DNA of 64,000 bases from Enterobacter sp. CC120223-11 (GTDB taxonomy: Bacteria > Pseudomonadota > Gammaproteobacteria > Enterobacterales > Enterobacteriaceae): the NCBI RefSeq assembly GCF_900215375.1, contig NZ_OBEF01000019.1, positions 24,605 through 88,604 on the forward strand, given 5' to 3'. The notes beneath the pieces are model-generated. The model ran no database searches. It had not been told where the DNA came from and saw only the letters and a list, made by a program, of their open reading frames with translations. Positions 10,572 through 19,220 of this stretch are shown piece after piece; the first letter of the stretch is position 1; every line of letters starts with the position of its first letter. The translations under genes and the position numbers were made by a program.

Positions 10572-11075
10572 TTACTGGTTACTACGGGTATTGCTACTAC
10601 TAAACAGCATTGAAGCTGAGCCTTGCTGCATCCGTGCAACCTCACGCAGCTGATCCATACGCTGCTGGTGTCTCTCATTCAAAACCGCTTGCTGCTCCGG
10701 CGTTAACAGGCGATACATCTGGTTGCGAACCCGGGCCATTTCGACCTGGCGAGCAACCTGCTCCTGCGCCATCTTTTCTGCCTGAGCGTGCACGGCGGTT
10801 TCATCAAATTTTTCTGCGGTGACAAGCTTATGCATTGTCTCCATTTCGCTAACATTAACAGGAGGCTGTTGCCGCCTCGCCTGTTGCATAAGATCCCGCA
10901 ACTGTTGGCGCTGATATTCGGTTAAACTTATGCCGTCAAACATATGGCTCTGGTGACTGCTCTGCGTCGCCCCGTCACCCGGGGTCCAGTTAACGCTGTT
11001 AACGACTTCAGCAGCCTGGCTATTCGCACTAAGCGCCAGCGTTGAGGCCATGACGGCAGCGATAACATTGCGCAT
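10572..11075 (-). CDS. cpxP: CpxP, periplasmic adaptor that inhibits CpxA
   Basis: CpxP is a Spy-like periplasmic chaperone that keeps CpxA inactive and delivers misfolded pilins to DegP. The product is 167 residues (166 in E. coli) from the ATG at 11075; a TTG one codon earlier was not used. A signal peptide covers about residues 1-22 (cleavage after SQAA). Two LTxxQ-type motifs are visible (LTEYQ near residue 51 and LLTPEQQ near 127). It is divergent from cpxRA, with a CpxR box between them. Confidence 0.96.
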   Translation of the reverse strand: MRNVIAAVMASTLALSANSQAAEVVNSVNWTPGDGATQSSHQSHMFDGISLTEYQRQQLRDLMQQARRQQPPVNVSEMETMHKLVTAEKFDETAVHAQAEKMAQEQVARQVEMARVRNQMYRLLTPEQQAVLNERHQQRMDQLREVARMQQGSASMLFSSSNTRSNQ

Positions 11076-11155
11076 CAATTGCTCCCAGGTACTTTTGTTT
11101 CGCGATTCAACGAGAGACAGTCTACGATTCAGGCTGCAAACATGCGTCAGGGGGT

Positions 11156-11170
11156 GTAAAACAACGTAAA
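11156..11170. promoter_or_regulatory. CpxR box between cpxP and cpxRA
   Basis: GTAAA-ACAAC-GTAAA is an exact match to the CpxR recognition pattern GTAAA(N5)GTAAA. It lies 81 bases before the cpxP start and 56 bases before cpxR, where it can activate both divergent units, as known in E. coli. Confidence 0.9.
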
Positions 11171-11225
11171 GTCATGGATTAGCAAGCCTTGATGACGTAA
11201 TTTCTGCCTCGGAGGTATTTAACCA

Positions 11226-11924
11226 ATGAATAAAATCCTGTTAGTTGATGATGACCGGGAGCTCACCTCCCTGTTAAAGGAGCTGCTCGACATGGAAGGC
11301 TTCAATGTGCAGGTTGCCCATGATGGGGAACAGGCACTGGCGCTTCTGGATGACAGCATCGACCTGCTTTTGCTCGACGTGATGATGCCGAAAAAGAACG
11401 GTATCGACACCCTTAAAGAGCTACGACAGACACACCAGACACCGGTCATTATGTTGACCGCACGCGGCAGCGAGCTGGATCGCGTGCTCGGCCTTGAGCT
11501 GGGCGCAGACGACTACCTGCCAAAACCGTTTAACGATCGCGAACTGGTCGCCCGTATTCGCGCCATTCTGCGCCGTTCCCACTGGAGCGAGCAGCAGCAA
11601 ACCAGCGATAACAGCTCGCCAAATCTTGAGGTCGATTCCCTGAGCCTGAACCCGGGCCGTCAGGAAGCGAGCTTCGACGGCGAAACCCTTGAGCTAACCG
11701 GCACCGAATTCACGCTGCTGTATCTGCTGGCGCAGCATCTCGGCCAGGTCGTTTCTCGTGAGCATCTGAGTCAGGAAGTGCTGGGCAAACGCCTGACGCC
11801 GTTTGACCGCGCCATTGATATGCACATTTCCAACCTGCGCCGTAAATTGCCGGAGCGGAAAGACGGTCATCCGTGGTTTAAAACCTTGCGTGGCCGCGGT
11901 TATCTGATGGTGTCCGCTTCATGA
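11226..11924 (+). CDS. cpxR: CpxR, response regulator of envelope stress
   Basis: CpxR is the OmpR/PhoB-class regulator phosphorylated by CpxA; it activates cpxP, degP, dsbA and others. The product is 232 residues, the E. coli length. The receiver domain has the acidic pair DD at residues 8-9, the phospho-acceptor Asp in LLLLDVMMP (about 51) and the conserved Lys in LPKPF (about 100). The C-terminal winged helix ends in TLRGRGYLM. The ribosome-binding site is GGAGG at about 11211-11215, and its stop overlaps the cpxA start (ATGA). Confidence 0.98.
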   Translation: MNKILLVDDDRELTSLLKELLDMEGFNVQVAHDGEQALALLDDSIDLLLLDVMMPKKNGIDTLKELRQTHQTPVIMLTARGSELDRVLGLELGADDYLPKPFNDRELVARIRAILRRSHWSEQQQTSDNSSPNLEVDSLSLNPGRQEASFDGETLELTGTEFTLLYLLAQHLGQVVSREHLSQEVLGKRLTPFDRAIDMHISNLRRKLPERKDGHPWFKTLRGRGYLMVSAS

Positions 11925-13294
11925 TAGGAAGTTTGACCGCTCGCATCTTTGCCATTTTCTGGTTAACCCTGGCACTGGTGCTGATGCTGGTACTGATGTT
12001 GCCCAAGCTCGACTCGCGCCAGATGACCGAACTGCTGGACAGCGAGCAGCGCCAAGGGCTGATGATAGAGCAGCACGTTGAAGTCGAACTGGCAAACGAT
12101 CCGCCGAATGATTTGATGTGGTGGCGCCGCCTGTTTCGCGCCATCGACAAATGGGCGCCTCCGGGGCAACGCCTTTTACTGGTTACCAGTGAAGGCCGCG
12201 TGATCGGCGCAGAACGCAACGAAATGCAGATCATTCGTAACTTTATCGGCCAGTCCGATAACGCCGATCATCCGCAGAAAAAACGCTACGGGCGTCTGGA
12301 AATGGTAGGTCCCTTCTCGGTCAGAGACGGGGAAGACAACTACCAACTTTATTTGATTCGCCCGGCAAGCACCTCGCAATCTGATTTTATCAACCTGCTG
12401 TTTGACCGCCCGCTGCTGCTGCTGATTGTCACCATGCTGGTGAGTTCGCCGCTGCTGTTGTGGCTGGCGTGGAGTCTCGCCAAGCCAGCGCGTAAGCTGA
12501 AAAACGCCGCTGATGAGGTCGCTCAGGGTAACCTGCGCCAGCATCCGGAGCTGGAATCCGGGCCGCAGGAATTCCTTGCTGCCGGGTCCAGTTTCAACCA
12601 GATGGTGACCGCGCTGGAAAGGATGATGACCGCCAACCAGCGCCTGCTGTCGGATATCTCCCACGAACTGCGCACGCCGCTCACGCGCCTGCAGCTGGGC
12701 ACTGCCCTGCTGCGTCGTCGGGCCGGGGAAAGCAAGGAGCTGGAGCGTATTGAAACGGAAGCGCATCGTCTGGACAGCATGATCAACGACCTTCTGGTCA
12801 TGTCGCGCAATCAGGCGAAAAACGCGCTGGTCAGCGAGAACCTCAAGGCTAATCAACTGTGGGGGGAAGTGCTGGACAACGCGGCGTTCGAAGCGGAACA
12901 GGTGGGGAAATCGTTCACCGTCGAGTACCCGCCGGGCCCGTGGCCGCTGTACGGTAACCCGAACGCGCTGGAAAGCGCCTTTGAGAATATCGTGCGCAAT
13001 GCTCTGCGCTACTCGCACACCAAAATCTCAGTCAGTTTCGCGGTCGATAAAGACGGCATCACCATTAACGTGGACGATGACGGTCCGGGCGTCAGCCCGG
13101 AGGACAGAGAGCAAATTTTCCGTCCGTTCTACCGCACCGACGAAGCACGCGATCGCGAATCCGGCGGCACCGGGTTGGGGCTGGCCATTGTCGAAACCGC
13201 CATTCAGCAGCATCGCGGCTGGGTGAAAGCAGACGACAGCCCGCTCGGCGGTTTGCGTCTCACCATGTGGCTGCCGCTTTATAAGCGGGATTAA
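11921..13294 (+). CDS. cpxA: CpxA, envelope-stress sensor histidine kinase
   Basis: CpxA is the inner-membrane kinase/phosphatase for CpxR. The product is 457 residues, as in E. coli. It has a first membrane segment (about 10-27), a periplasmic sensor region to about 163, a second membrane segment (about 164-187), HAMP, the phospho-acceptor His in SDISHELRTPL (about 248) and the ATPase N box (NALRYSH), G1 (VDDDGPGV) and G2 (GGTGLGL) boxes. It overlaps cpxR by 4 bases. Confidence 0.98.
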   Translation: MIGSLTARIFAIFWLTLALVLMLVLMLPKLDSRQMTELLDSEQRQGLMIEQHVEVELANDPPNDLMWWRRLFRAIDKWAPPGQRLLLVTSEGRVIGAERNEMQIIRNFIGQSDNADHPQKKRYGRLEMVGPFSVRDGEDNYQLYLIRPASTSQSDFINLLFDRPLLLLIVTMLVSSPLLLWLAWSLAKPARKLKNAADEVAQGNLRQHPELESGPQEFLAAGSSFNQMVTALERMMTANQRLLSDISHELRTPLTRLQLGTALLRRRAGESKELERIETEAHRLDSMINDLLVMSRNQAKNALVSENLKANQLWGEVLDNAAFEAEQVGKSFTVEYPPGPWPLYGNPNALESAFENIVRNALRYSHTKISVSFAVDKDGITINVDDDGPGVSPEDREQIFRPFYRTDEARDRESGGTGLGLAIVETAIQQHRGWVKADDSPLGGLRLTMWLPLYKRD

Positions 13295-13300
13295 CGAATC

Positions 13301-13413
13301 ACCCTCACCCCGGCCCTCTCCCTGAAAGGGAGAGGGAGAAAACCGATGCGCTCAATGCCAATTCAGCTCGATCGGTTCCCTCGCCCCTTTGGGGAGAGGG
13401 TTAGGGAGAGGGG
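13301..13413. repeat. GGGAGAGGG palindromic repeat, copy A
   Basis: Between the convergent cpxA and yiiM genes lie two imperfect palindromes. The first is CCCTCTCCCTGAAAGGGAGAGGG-like and the second is CCCTCGCCCC...GGGGAGAGGG, followed by TTAGGGAGAGGGG. They are about 50 bases apart and bounded by CCCTCACCCC. The same units recur at 21949-22055 and 23991-24127, so this is a dispersed REP-like family. Transcribed either way it gives GC-rich hairpins and could separate the two genes. Confidence 0.8.
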
Positions 13414-13421
13414 AAATTACC

Positions 13422-14096
13422 CTACTTCCCCCACAATCTCCGCGAATTATCCTCGATCTGCCCGTTCAGACGGCGCTTCTGCATCGTTCGAGTCCAGCTC
13501 ACGGAAAGCCCCGCAGCCGAAAGCAGGCGGTGATATTGTTCGTCATCATATGGCGTGTACCACGCAATAGCAGCGGCATCATGGACGGATACGTCACTCA
13601 GGCGGGAAACCAGCTCCAGCGGCTGCTCTGTGGACACCTCACCCGCCACAATCACCCGATACAGCCAGCCCATTTTGCCGCTGCTCTGCATCAGAGAGGC
13701 GAAATCGCTGATGCCAAAGTGATAGTTGAGCTTAAAGCACGGCGAGCGTGGCTGCGTCACCTGAATCAGGGCATTGCCCCAGCGGAAGATATCGCCGATA
13801 AAAACGTTCTTCTCCGTGAGCCCTTCTGTGGAAAGGTTCTCGCCAAAGGCGGGCGCGCAGAACAGATCGGCCTGTTCAGGAAACTCACGTGCCCAGTCGG
13901 CGTAATGTTCTCGCGGATAGTGGCACAGCGCGCGGTCCGGACCGCCGTGAATTTTCTTTTCAGCCTGCTCATCGCCTGCCAGGCCCAGTTCGCTGAGCTC
14001 CAGTTCGCCCTCAACCTGTAATTTCGCAATCGCACTTGGACGGCTGCCCTCGTACTCCCGCACGCTGCCTGTAAACACTTCCAGCGGATAGTGCAT
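13422..14096 (-). CDS. yiiM: YiiM, MOSC-domain 6-N-hydroxylaminopurine resistance protein
   Basis: YiiM is a molybdenum-cofactor MOSC-domain reductase that detoxifies N-hydroxylated bases and related compounds. The product is 224 residues, the E. coli length, from the ATG at 14096 (HYPLEVFTGS). The MOSC core GGPDRALCHYPREHY, the FGENLSTEGL segment and the cofactor-binding Cys region QPRSPCFKLNYHF are present, as is the C-terminal 3-alpha domain ending SRRLWGK. It depends on the Moco pathway that mobA/mobB, at the other end of the window, branch from. Confidence 0.95.
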   Translation of the reverse strand: MHYPLEVFTGSVREYEGSRPSAIAKLQVEGELELSELGLAGDEQAEKKIHGGPDRALCHYPREHYADWAREFPEQADLFCAPAFGENLSTEGLTEKNVFIGDIFRWGNALIQVTQPRSPCFKLNYHFGISDFASLMQSSGKMGWLYRVIVAGEVSTEQPLELVSRLSDVSVHDAAAIAWYTPYDDEQYHRLLSAAGLSVSWTRTMQKRRLNGQIEDNSRRLWGK

Positions 14097-14242
14097 CTTC
14101 CCTCTCCTGATTCCGGCCACTCAATACCGCTATTTTTGCACGTTAACTGCACAAAATGCGACATGCGTAAAGCCATGGGCAAAGGATTCATGTTATCCAT
14201 TAGTTAAAATGAAACACCATTTCACTAAAAGGAGTTCACGGC

Positions 14243-15136
14243 ATGACCCGTCATTCTGAATTTACCGGCGTATGGTGCCCCTCCATCACGCCGATGGACA
14301 GTGAAGGAAGCATTGATTACGCGGGGCTCTCAAAGCATCTTGCCCGCCTGACTGACGCCCGTATTGACGTCATTCTGCTGATGGGCAGCATCGGCGAGTT
14401 CGCTTCGCTTTCGCTGGAAGAACGCCTCGGCCTCATCCGCAAAGCGCGTGCGATGTCGTCCCTGAAGATGGTCGCCAACGTCTCTTCGCCTTGCCTGAGC
14501 GATGTCCATCAGATGGCAGAGGCCGCATATCAAAGCGGCTATGACGCGGTGATGGTGCTACCGCCCTACTACTATGGCCAGACGGCAAATCAGGTACTGA
14601 GCTACTTCCGCCAGATGGGTCAGAAGCTGAAGGGGAAATGGTTCGCCTATAACTTCCCGGCGCGCACCGGCTGCGATATCACACCTGAGATTGCCGCCAC
14701 GCTTGCCGCTGAATTTCCTGATTTCGCGGGTATCAAAGACACGGTCGATTGCCAGTCGCATACGCGCAATATGATCCTCGCGACTCAGGCCGTGCGCCCT
14801 GATTTTGCGGTGCTTTCGGGTTATGACGAATATTTCATTCCAAACCTTATGGCAGGCGGCGCGGGCGTAATCTCAGGGCTGAATAACGTCATGCCGGAGC
14901 TGTTCGTTAAGGCACGAGAGGCCTGGCAAAAAGGGGATTTATCAGCACTTACCGAAATCCAGCGCGACATTGGCCGCGGCATGGCTATCTACGCCATCGG
15001 CGATGATTTTGTCACGACCATCAAAACGGTGGTTTCGCGTAAATTTGGCTACAGTACGCCGGTTTCCCGCAATGCGGGTGGCGAGCTGAATGCATCACAG
15101 CTACAGCAGGCCGACAGCCAGTTCAGCATCGGCTAA
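14243..15136 (+). CDS. DapA-family (dihydrodipicolinate synthase/N-acetylneuraminate lyase-like) aldolase
   Basis: The 297-residue product is a class I (Schiff-base) TIM-barrel lyase of the DapA/NanA superfamily. The substrate-loop motif reads GSIGE (about residue 47) in place of the GTTGE of true DapA, the catalytic-site Tyr is in FAYNFPARTG, and the Schiff-base Lys is in FAGIKDT (about 163). These place it nearer YagE/YjhH-like 2-keto-3-deoxy-sugar-acid aldolases than lysine-pathway DapA, but the substrate cannot be read from sequence. It occupies the place where E. coli has the ketodeoxygluconate transporter kdgT. The ribosome-binding site AAGGAG precedes the ATG by 8 bases. It appears monocistronic. 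Confidence 0.85.
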   Translation: MTRHSEFTGVWCPSITPMDSEGSIDYAGLSKHLARLTDARIDVILLMGSIGEFASLSLEERLGLIRKARAMSSLKMVANVSSPCLSDVHQMAEAAYQSGYDAVMVLPPYYYGQTANQVLSYFRQMGQKLKGKWFAYNFPARTGCDITPEIAATLAAEFPDFAGIKDTVDCQSHTRNMILATQAVRPDFAVLSGYDEYFIPNLMAGGAGVISGLNNVMPELFVKAREAWQKGDLSALTEIQRDIGRGMAIYAIGDDFVTTIKTVVSRKFGYSTPVSRNAGGELNASQLQQADSQFSIG

Positions 15137-15151
15137 AACCTCTTCAGGCAT

Positions 15152-15186
15152 AAAAAAACCCTGCTGAAACAGCAGGGTTTTGCTTT
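15152..15186. terminator. Bidirectional terminator between the aldolase gene and sodA
   Basis: AAACCCTGCTG pairs with CAGCAGGGTTT across an AAA loop, flanked by an A run on the left and T residues on the right, so it works for both convergent genes. Confidence 0.85.
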
Positions 15187-15216
15187 CTGCCCGCAGGCAG
15201 GAGGCGCTAAATCGCC

Positions 15217-15837
15217 TTATTTCTTAGCAGCAAAACGCGCTGCTGCTTCGTCCCAGTTCACCACATCCCAGAATGCTTTGATGTAGTCCGGGCGACGGTT
15301 CTGGAATTTCAGGTAGTAAGCGTGTTCCCACACGTCCAGACCCAGGATTGGGAAACCGGATGCGCCAGAAATCGCTTCACCCATCAGCGGGGAGTCCTGG
15401 TTTGCGGTAGAAACCACTGCCAGCTTGTCGCCTTTCAGCACCAGCCACGCCCAGCCGGAGCCGAAACGGGTAGCAGCCGCTTTTTCGAATTCCGCTTTGA
15501 AGTTGTCCACGGAGCCGAAATCGCGCTCGATAGCCGCTTTCAGGTCGCCCTGCAGGGTGGTACCGGTTTTCAGGCCTTTCCAGAACAGGCTGTGGTTAGC
15601 GTGGCCGCCGGCGTTGTTACGCAGTGGGCCTTTTTTGTCTGCTGGCAGCTGATCCAGTTTGGTAATCAGCTCTTCAACAGGCAGGTTCGCGAATTCCGGC
15701 AGGCTTTCCAGCGCCGCGTTGGCGTTGTTCACATAGGCCTGGTGGTGTTTAGAGTGATGGATTTCCATCGTCTGCTTGTCGAAGTGCGGCTCAAGGGCGT
15801 CGTACGCGTACGGCAGGGATGGCAGGGTATAACTCAT
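15217..15837 (-). CDS. sodA: Manganese superoxide dismutase
   Basis: SodA converts superoxide to hydrogen peroxide and oxygen in the cytoplasm. The product is 206 residues from the ATG at 15837 ([19 protein letters not shown]); the upstream MEM codons were not used. The metal ligands are visible as His in EIHHSKHH, His in HANHSLFW, and Asp and His in LDVWEHAYY. Gly-Gly and Gln near the active site fit the Mn class ([13 protein letters not shown]). It sits beside rhaT, as in E. coli. Confidence 0.98.
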   Translation of the reverse strand: MSYTLPSLPYAYDALEPHFDKQTMEIHHSKHHQAYVNNANAALESLPEFANLPVEELITKLDQLPADKKGPLRNNAGGHANHSLFWKGLKTGTTLQGDLKAAIERDFGSVDNFKAEFEKAAATRFGSGWAWLVLKGDKLAVVSTANQDSPLMGEAISGASGFPILGLDVWEHAYYLKFQNRRPDYIKAFWDVVNWDEAAARFAAKK

Positions 15838-15907
15838 ATTCATCTCCATTTATTATCGGGCGGCAGAGGTGTTAACGCCGCGTAAGCAGTTGGTTCATTA
15901 TAGTTAT

Positions 15908-15936
15908 TTAAATGATATTGAAAATGTTTATCAATG
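15908..15936 (-). promoter_or_regulatory. Fur-box-like element upstream of sodA
   Basis: The AT-rich stretch AATGATATTGAAAATGTTTATC contains degenerate GATAAT-type hexamers in the spacing of a Fur site, about 75-100 bases before the sodA start. E. coli sodA is repressed by Fur. The match is imperfect, so the call is mostly by analogy. Confidence 0.4.
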
Positions 15937-16126
15937 CCGTAGTTTTAATAAGGTTATAACATTTGGTTATGTGGCTGATTTTGTGAGGCTGCTCAACGTG
16001 AACACGCGCTTTTTGCCAGATATGAGTGTTGGACGGCAACGGCCTGAAGGTTAATCCATTGACTGATTTTTACACTCATCATGTCAGATGAAAGATTCAT
16101 CGACGTAACACGTTGAGGATAAAAAA

Positions 16127-17161
16127 ATGAGTCACGCGATTACGATGGGTATTTTTTGGCATTTGATAGGTGCGGCCAGTGCAGCCTGTTTCTATGCCCC
16201 GTTCAAAAAAGTGAGAAATTGGTCCTGGGAAACGATGTGGTCGATTGGCGGTATCGTCTCCTGGCTTATCCTGCCCTGGGCGATCAGCGCCATGCTGCTA
16301 CCAGACTTTTGGGCCTACTACGGTTCGTTCAGCGCCTCCACCCTGCTGCCCGTGTTCCTGTTTGGCGCAATGTGGGGCATCGGCAACATCAACTACGGCC
16401 TGACCATGCGCTACCTCGGCATGTCGATGGGCATCGGTATTGCCATCGGCATCACGCTTATCGTCGGCACGCTGATGACGCCGATCCTGAACGGTGAGTT
16501 TCACGTTCTGGTGGGTACCGAAGGCGGACGCATGACGTTGCTCGGCGTGCTTGTTGCCGTCGTGGGCGTGGGCATTGTGACTCGCGCAGGGCAGCTGAAA
16601 GAGCGCAAAATGGGCATTAAGGCCGAAGAGTTCAACCTGAAAAAAGGCCTGGTGCTGGCGGTTATGTGCGGCATTTTCTCTGCCGGGATGTCGTTTGCCA
16701 TGAACGCGGCCAAACCGATGCACGAAGCGGCGGCGGCTCTCGGCGTTGATCCGCTGTACGTGGCGCTGCCAAGCTATGTCGTGATTATGGGCGGCGGTGC
16801 GGTGATCAACCTCGGTTTCTGCTTTATCCGTCTGGCAACGAAAGCAAACTTGTCGGTAAAAGCAGACTTCGCGCTGGCAAAACCCATGATCATCGGCAAT
16901 ATCCTGTTTTCCGCCCTTGCCGGGCTGATGTGGTATCTGCAGTTCTTCTTCTACGCCTGGGGCCACGCCAGCATTCCGGCACAGTACGACTATATGAGCT
17001 GGATGCTGCACATGAGCTTCTACGTCCTGTGCGGCGGCCTGGTTGGGCTTATCCTGAAAGAGTGGAATGCGGCAGGCCGTCGCCCGGTCGGCGTGCTGAG
17101 CCTCGGCTGCGTGGTGATCATCATCGCCGCCAACATTGTCGGTCTGGGTATGGCGAACTGA
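16127..17161 (+). CDS. rhaT: L-rhamnose:proton symporter RhaT
   Basis: RhaT imports L-rhamnose and L-lyxose with a proton through the inner membrane. The product is 344 residues, the E. coli length, with about ten hydrophobic helices (drug/metabolite transporter superfamily) and signature segments [13 protein letters not shown] and [15 protein letters not shown]. It converges with rhaR: the rhaT stop (17159-17161) abuts the rhaR stop at 17162, leaving no spacer and no obvious terminator. The promoter should lie in 15950-16120 and be RhaS/CRP activated, as in E. coli, but I could not fix the sites. This genome also carries an ABC rhamnose importer downstream, so uptake appears duplicated. Confidence 0.97.
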   Translation: MSHAITMGIFWHLIGAASAACFYAPFKKVRNWSWETMWSIGGIVSWLILPWAISAMLLPDFWAYYGSFSASTLLPVFLFGAMWGIGNINYGLTMRYLGMSMGIGIAIGITLIVGTLMTPILNGEFHVLVGTEGGRMTLLGVLVAVVGVGIVTRAGQLKERKMGIKAEEFNLKKGLVLAVMCGIFSAGMSFAMNAAKPMHEAAAALGVDPLYVALPSYVVIMGGGAVINLGFCFIRLATKANLSVKADFALAKPMIIGNILFSALAGLMWYLQFFFYAWGHASIPAQYDYMSWMLHMSFYVLCGGLVGLILKEWNAAGRRPVGVLSLGCVVIIIAANIVGLGMAN

Positions 17162-18010
17162 TTAAGCTGCGGTTTTATTGCGATGACGCCACTGCCCCGG
17201 CGTCATCCCCACTTCCCGGTTAAACACCACCGAAAAGTAGTTACTGTCCTCAAAGCCACAGTGCATCGCAATCTCCCCGATCATCAAATCTGAGTGCTGA
17301 AGCAGGTACTGCGCGTGGCAGATGCGCAGCTGGCGCAGATAGTGGTTGATGGTCATCCCCGTCTGGCTACGAAACTGCTGGCGCAGCGTTCTCTCGCTAC
17401 AGGCCTGCTGTTCGCAAAACTTATCCAGCATAAAGGGTTTGTTGAGGCTGCCCGCCAGGGCAGTCAGCAGCTTGTCGAGCAACGCTTCGCTTTCGGTGGC
17501 GGCGAGGTTGTCGGTGGCATAGCGGTGGCGGCGCAACGTCACCACCAGCTGGGCAAACAGCAGCTCCGCCATGTCGTTTGAGTGACTGCTGGCTTTACTG
17601 CTCTCCTGCTCCAGCGCGGCAATCGTCTGACGCGCCTGCGCCATACCGCTGCTGCCAATGCGCCAGTGCGGCGTCCAGGGCGTTCCCTCAAGGCCTGGAA
17701 TGTGCGCCGCCCAGTCGAGGTTCAGCCTCAGCCGCTCCGGGCAGTAAATAATATTCTGCAAAACCAGATCGTTAACGGACGCGTAGGAGTGCTTGTCTTC
17801 CGCACGGATATAAAACAGATCGCCGCGTGTGATGCGGTACGGCCTGTCGTTGAGGATATGCAGCCCGTTGCCGCGCCATACCAGCACCAGTTCACAAAAC
17901 TCGTGCGTGTGCTCCGCAAACACGTTTTGCGGGTAGCGATCGGCCACCGCCACCGCCTGCTGCGAGGAGGCAAAAAAATCGGCTTTACGGAGAATAAGCT
18001 GGGCTGACAC
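17162..18010 (-). CDS. rhaR: RhaR, AraC-family activator of rhaSR
   Basis: RhaR activates transcription of rhaSR in the presence of L-rhamnose. With the GTG start at 18010 the product is 282 residues, equal to E. coli RhaR. A GAGG ribosome-binding site sits 6 bases before this GTG, whereas the possible TTG at 18022 lies inside a hairpin stem. The N-terminal cupin holds [15 protein letters not shown], and the C-terminal double HTH ends [21 protein letters not shown]. It is the second gene after rhaS on the minus strand; a 12-bp perfect inverted repeat separates the two. Confidence 0.93.
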   Translation of the reverse strand: MSAQLILRKADFFASSQQAVAVADRYPQNVFAEHTHEFCELVLVWRGNGLHILNDRPYRITRGDLFYIRAEDKHSYASVNDLVLQNIIYCPERLRLNLDWAAHIPGLEGTPWTPHWRIGSSGMAQARQTIAALEQESSKASSHSNDMAELLFAQLVVTLRRHRYATDNLAATESEALLDKLLTALAGSLNKPFMLDKFCEQQACSERTLRQQFRSQTGMTINHYLRQLRICHAQYLLQHSDLMIGEIAMHCGFEDSNYFSVVFNREVGMTPGQWRHRNKTAA

Positions 18011-18021
18011 GGAGAACCTCA

Positions 18022-18052
18022 AACGGCGAATAACTGCTTATTATTCGCCGTT
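18022..18052 (-). other. Perfect 12-bp inverted repeat between rhaS and rhaR
   Basis: AACGGCGAATAA (18022-18033) and TTATTCGCCGTT (18041-18052) form a flawless 12-bp stem with a 7-base loop. In the rhaS-to-rhaR direction it ends two bases before the rhaR ribosome-binding site and is followed by only three T residues, so it is a weak terminator or an mRNA stem at the start of rhaR rather than a strong stop. Confidence 0.75.
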
Positions 18053-18082
18053 TTGCAGGCAAAAACGGTGACTGGACTCGCG

Positions 18083-18919
18083 TTACTGAAGCAGGGTGTC
18101 GCGTCCCTGGCGAATATCGCGCGGTGACCACTGAAACTCGCGGCGAAACAGCGTCGAAAAGTGGTTACTGTCGCCAAAACCGCAGCGAAATGCGATATCG
18201 GTGACACTTTCATCGCTATGGCGAAGCAAATGCCGCGCTTTCGTCAAACGGATGCGGTTGAGGTAGCGCTGGGGCGTCAGCCCGGTGTGCTGCTTCAGCT
18301 GACGATGCAGAGTGCGCAGCGACAGCGAAAAGCGTTCGGCGACCGCTTCCCAGCACACCTCCTCGGTGAAATGATCTTCCAGCCAGGCCATCATCAGATT
18401 CAGGCGAGCATCGTTATTGGTGGCCTCCGCCGCCAGGCTGCCCTTGCGCAGCTGAACCAGCAGCTGCATAAACAGAATTTCGCGGTTGGCGATGGCGTGC
18501 ATGTCGCCGTCGTCATCCAGCGTTTCCATCTGCTGCACAATCCCGCGCACCTGTTGCAACACCGCCTGATTCACTCGCCAGTGCGACGGATAAACGCCGT
18601 CCTGCTCCTGCGGCAGCAGCTTTTGCAGCCCAGAGAGAAACTGAAATGCATCCGGGGAGCGGTACAGGACGTTGGTCAGGCACAGGTTGTCGGTGTGCTC
18701 GTACAGGTGTCGGTCGTGATCGCGTACAAAGCAGATGGTGCCACCGGTAATCGTGTAGGGCTGGCCGTTAAAAACGTGAATGCCTGTGCCGTGTTCGACA
18801 ATTACAATTTCATGAAAATCATGATGATGTTCAGGGAATTCCGCCTGGGGAAGCCGTGGCTCAATAGCGACAGGCGCATGCCCTGAGGGAAAAAAATCCA
18901 CGCTGTGCAATACGGTCAT
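18083..18919 (-). CDS. rhaS: RhaS, AraC-family activator of rhaBAD and rhaT
   Basis: RhaS binds L-rhamnose and activates rhaBAD and rhaT with CRP. The product is 278 residues, exactly the E. coli length. The N-terminal cupin carries [20 protein letters not shown], and the C-terminal AraC domain has [18 protein letters not shown] and [17 protein letters not shown]. It is divergent from rhaB across a 301-base control region and is transcribed with rhaR. Confidence 0.96.
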   Translation of the reverse strand: MTVLHSVDFFPSGHAPVAIEPRLPQAEFPEHHHDFHEIVIVEHGTGIHVFNGQPYTITGGTICFVRDHDRHLYEHTDNLCLTNVLYRSPDAFQFLSGLQKLLPQEQDGVYPSHWRVNQAVLQQVRGIVQQMETLDDDGDMHAIANREILFMQLLVQLRKGSLAAEATNNDARLNLMMAWLEDHFTEEVCWEAVAERFSLSLRTLHRQLKQHTGLTPQRYLNRIRLTKARHLLRHSDESVTDIAFRCGFGDSNHFSTLFRREFQWSPRDIRQGRDTLLQ

Positions 18920-19220
18920 AACGGCCTCACCAGATGAGAAAAGTTATCAGGATAATAAGCAGGCCCCGCCAATCTCACCTTGAATTTTTGACGCCAAAGC
19001 GCGCAAACCCTGTCCGTTTTTCAAGAAACGACGGGAAAAATCAGGAAATGCAATCAGCGTCACACCCGCATGAAACGGCATCATTACTGGAAAGTGTGAA
19101 GCCTCTCACGTTCACCTTTGCTTTCTTGCCAGCCCCGTTTTAGGGCTGTCAGTAGTAAGAAGGTAGGCTGACAAGGGGTACGCCAGACTGATGGCATTGA
19201 CTATCAGAAGGACCTCTCCC
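18920..19220. promoter_or_regulatory. rhaSR-rhaBAD divergent control region
   Basis: This 301-base region holds the promoters for both operons. TGTGA-AGCCTC-TCACG at 19095-19110 is a near-perfect CRP site. Right after it, 19111-19150 (TTCACCTTTGCTTTCTTGCC and, further on, GTCAGTAGTAAGAAGGT) resembles the E. coli rhaBAD segment that contains the RhaS half-sites and -35 region. A purine-rich AGAAGGA ribosome-binding site precedes the rhaB ATG. The left part (18940-19060) should hold the RhaR sites for rhaSR, but I could not delimit them. Confidence 0.65.
19095..19110. promoter_or_regulatory. CRP site in the rha control region
   Basis: TGTGA-N6-TCACG differs from the ideal TGTGA-N6-TCACA by one base. 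It lies 111-126 bases before the rhaB start, consistent with CRP upstream of RhaS at rhaBAD. Confidence 0.8.

Noticed and set aside
18011..18022. TTG at 18022 as the rhaR start
   Set aside because: It lies in a 12-bp stem with no usable ribosome-binding site; GTG at 18010 has GAGG at the right distance and gives the 282-residue family length.
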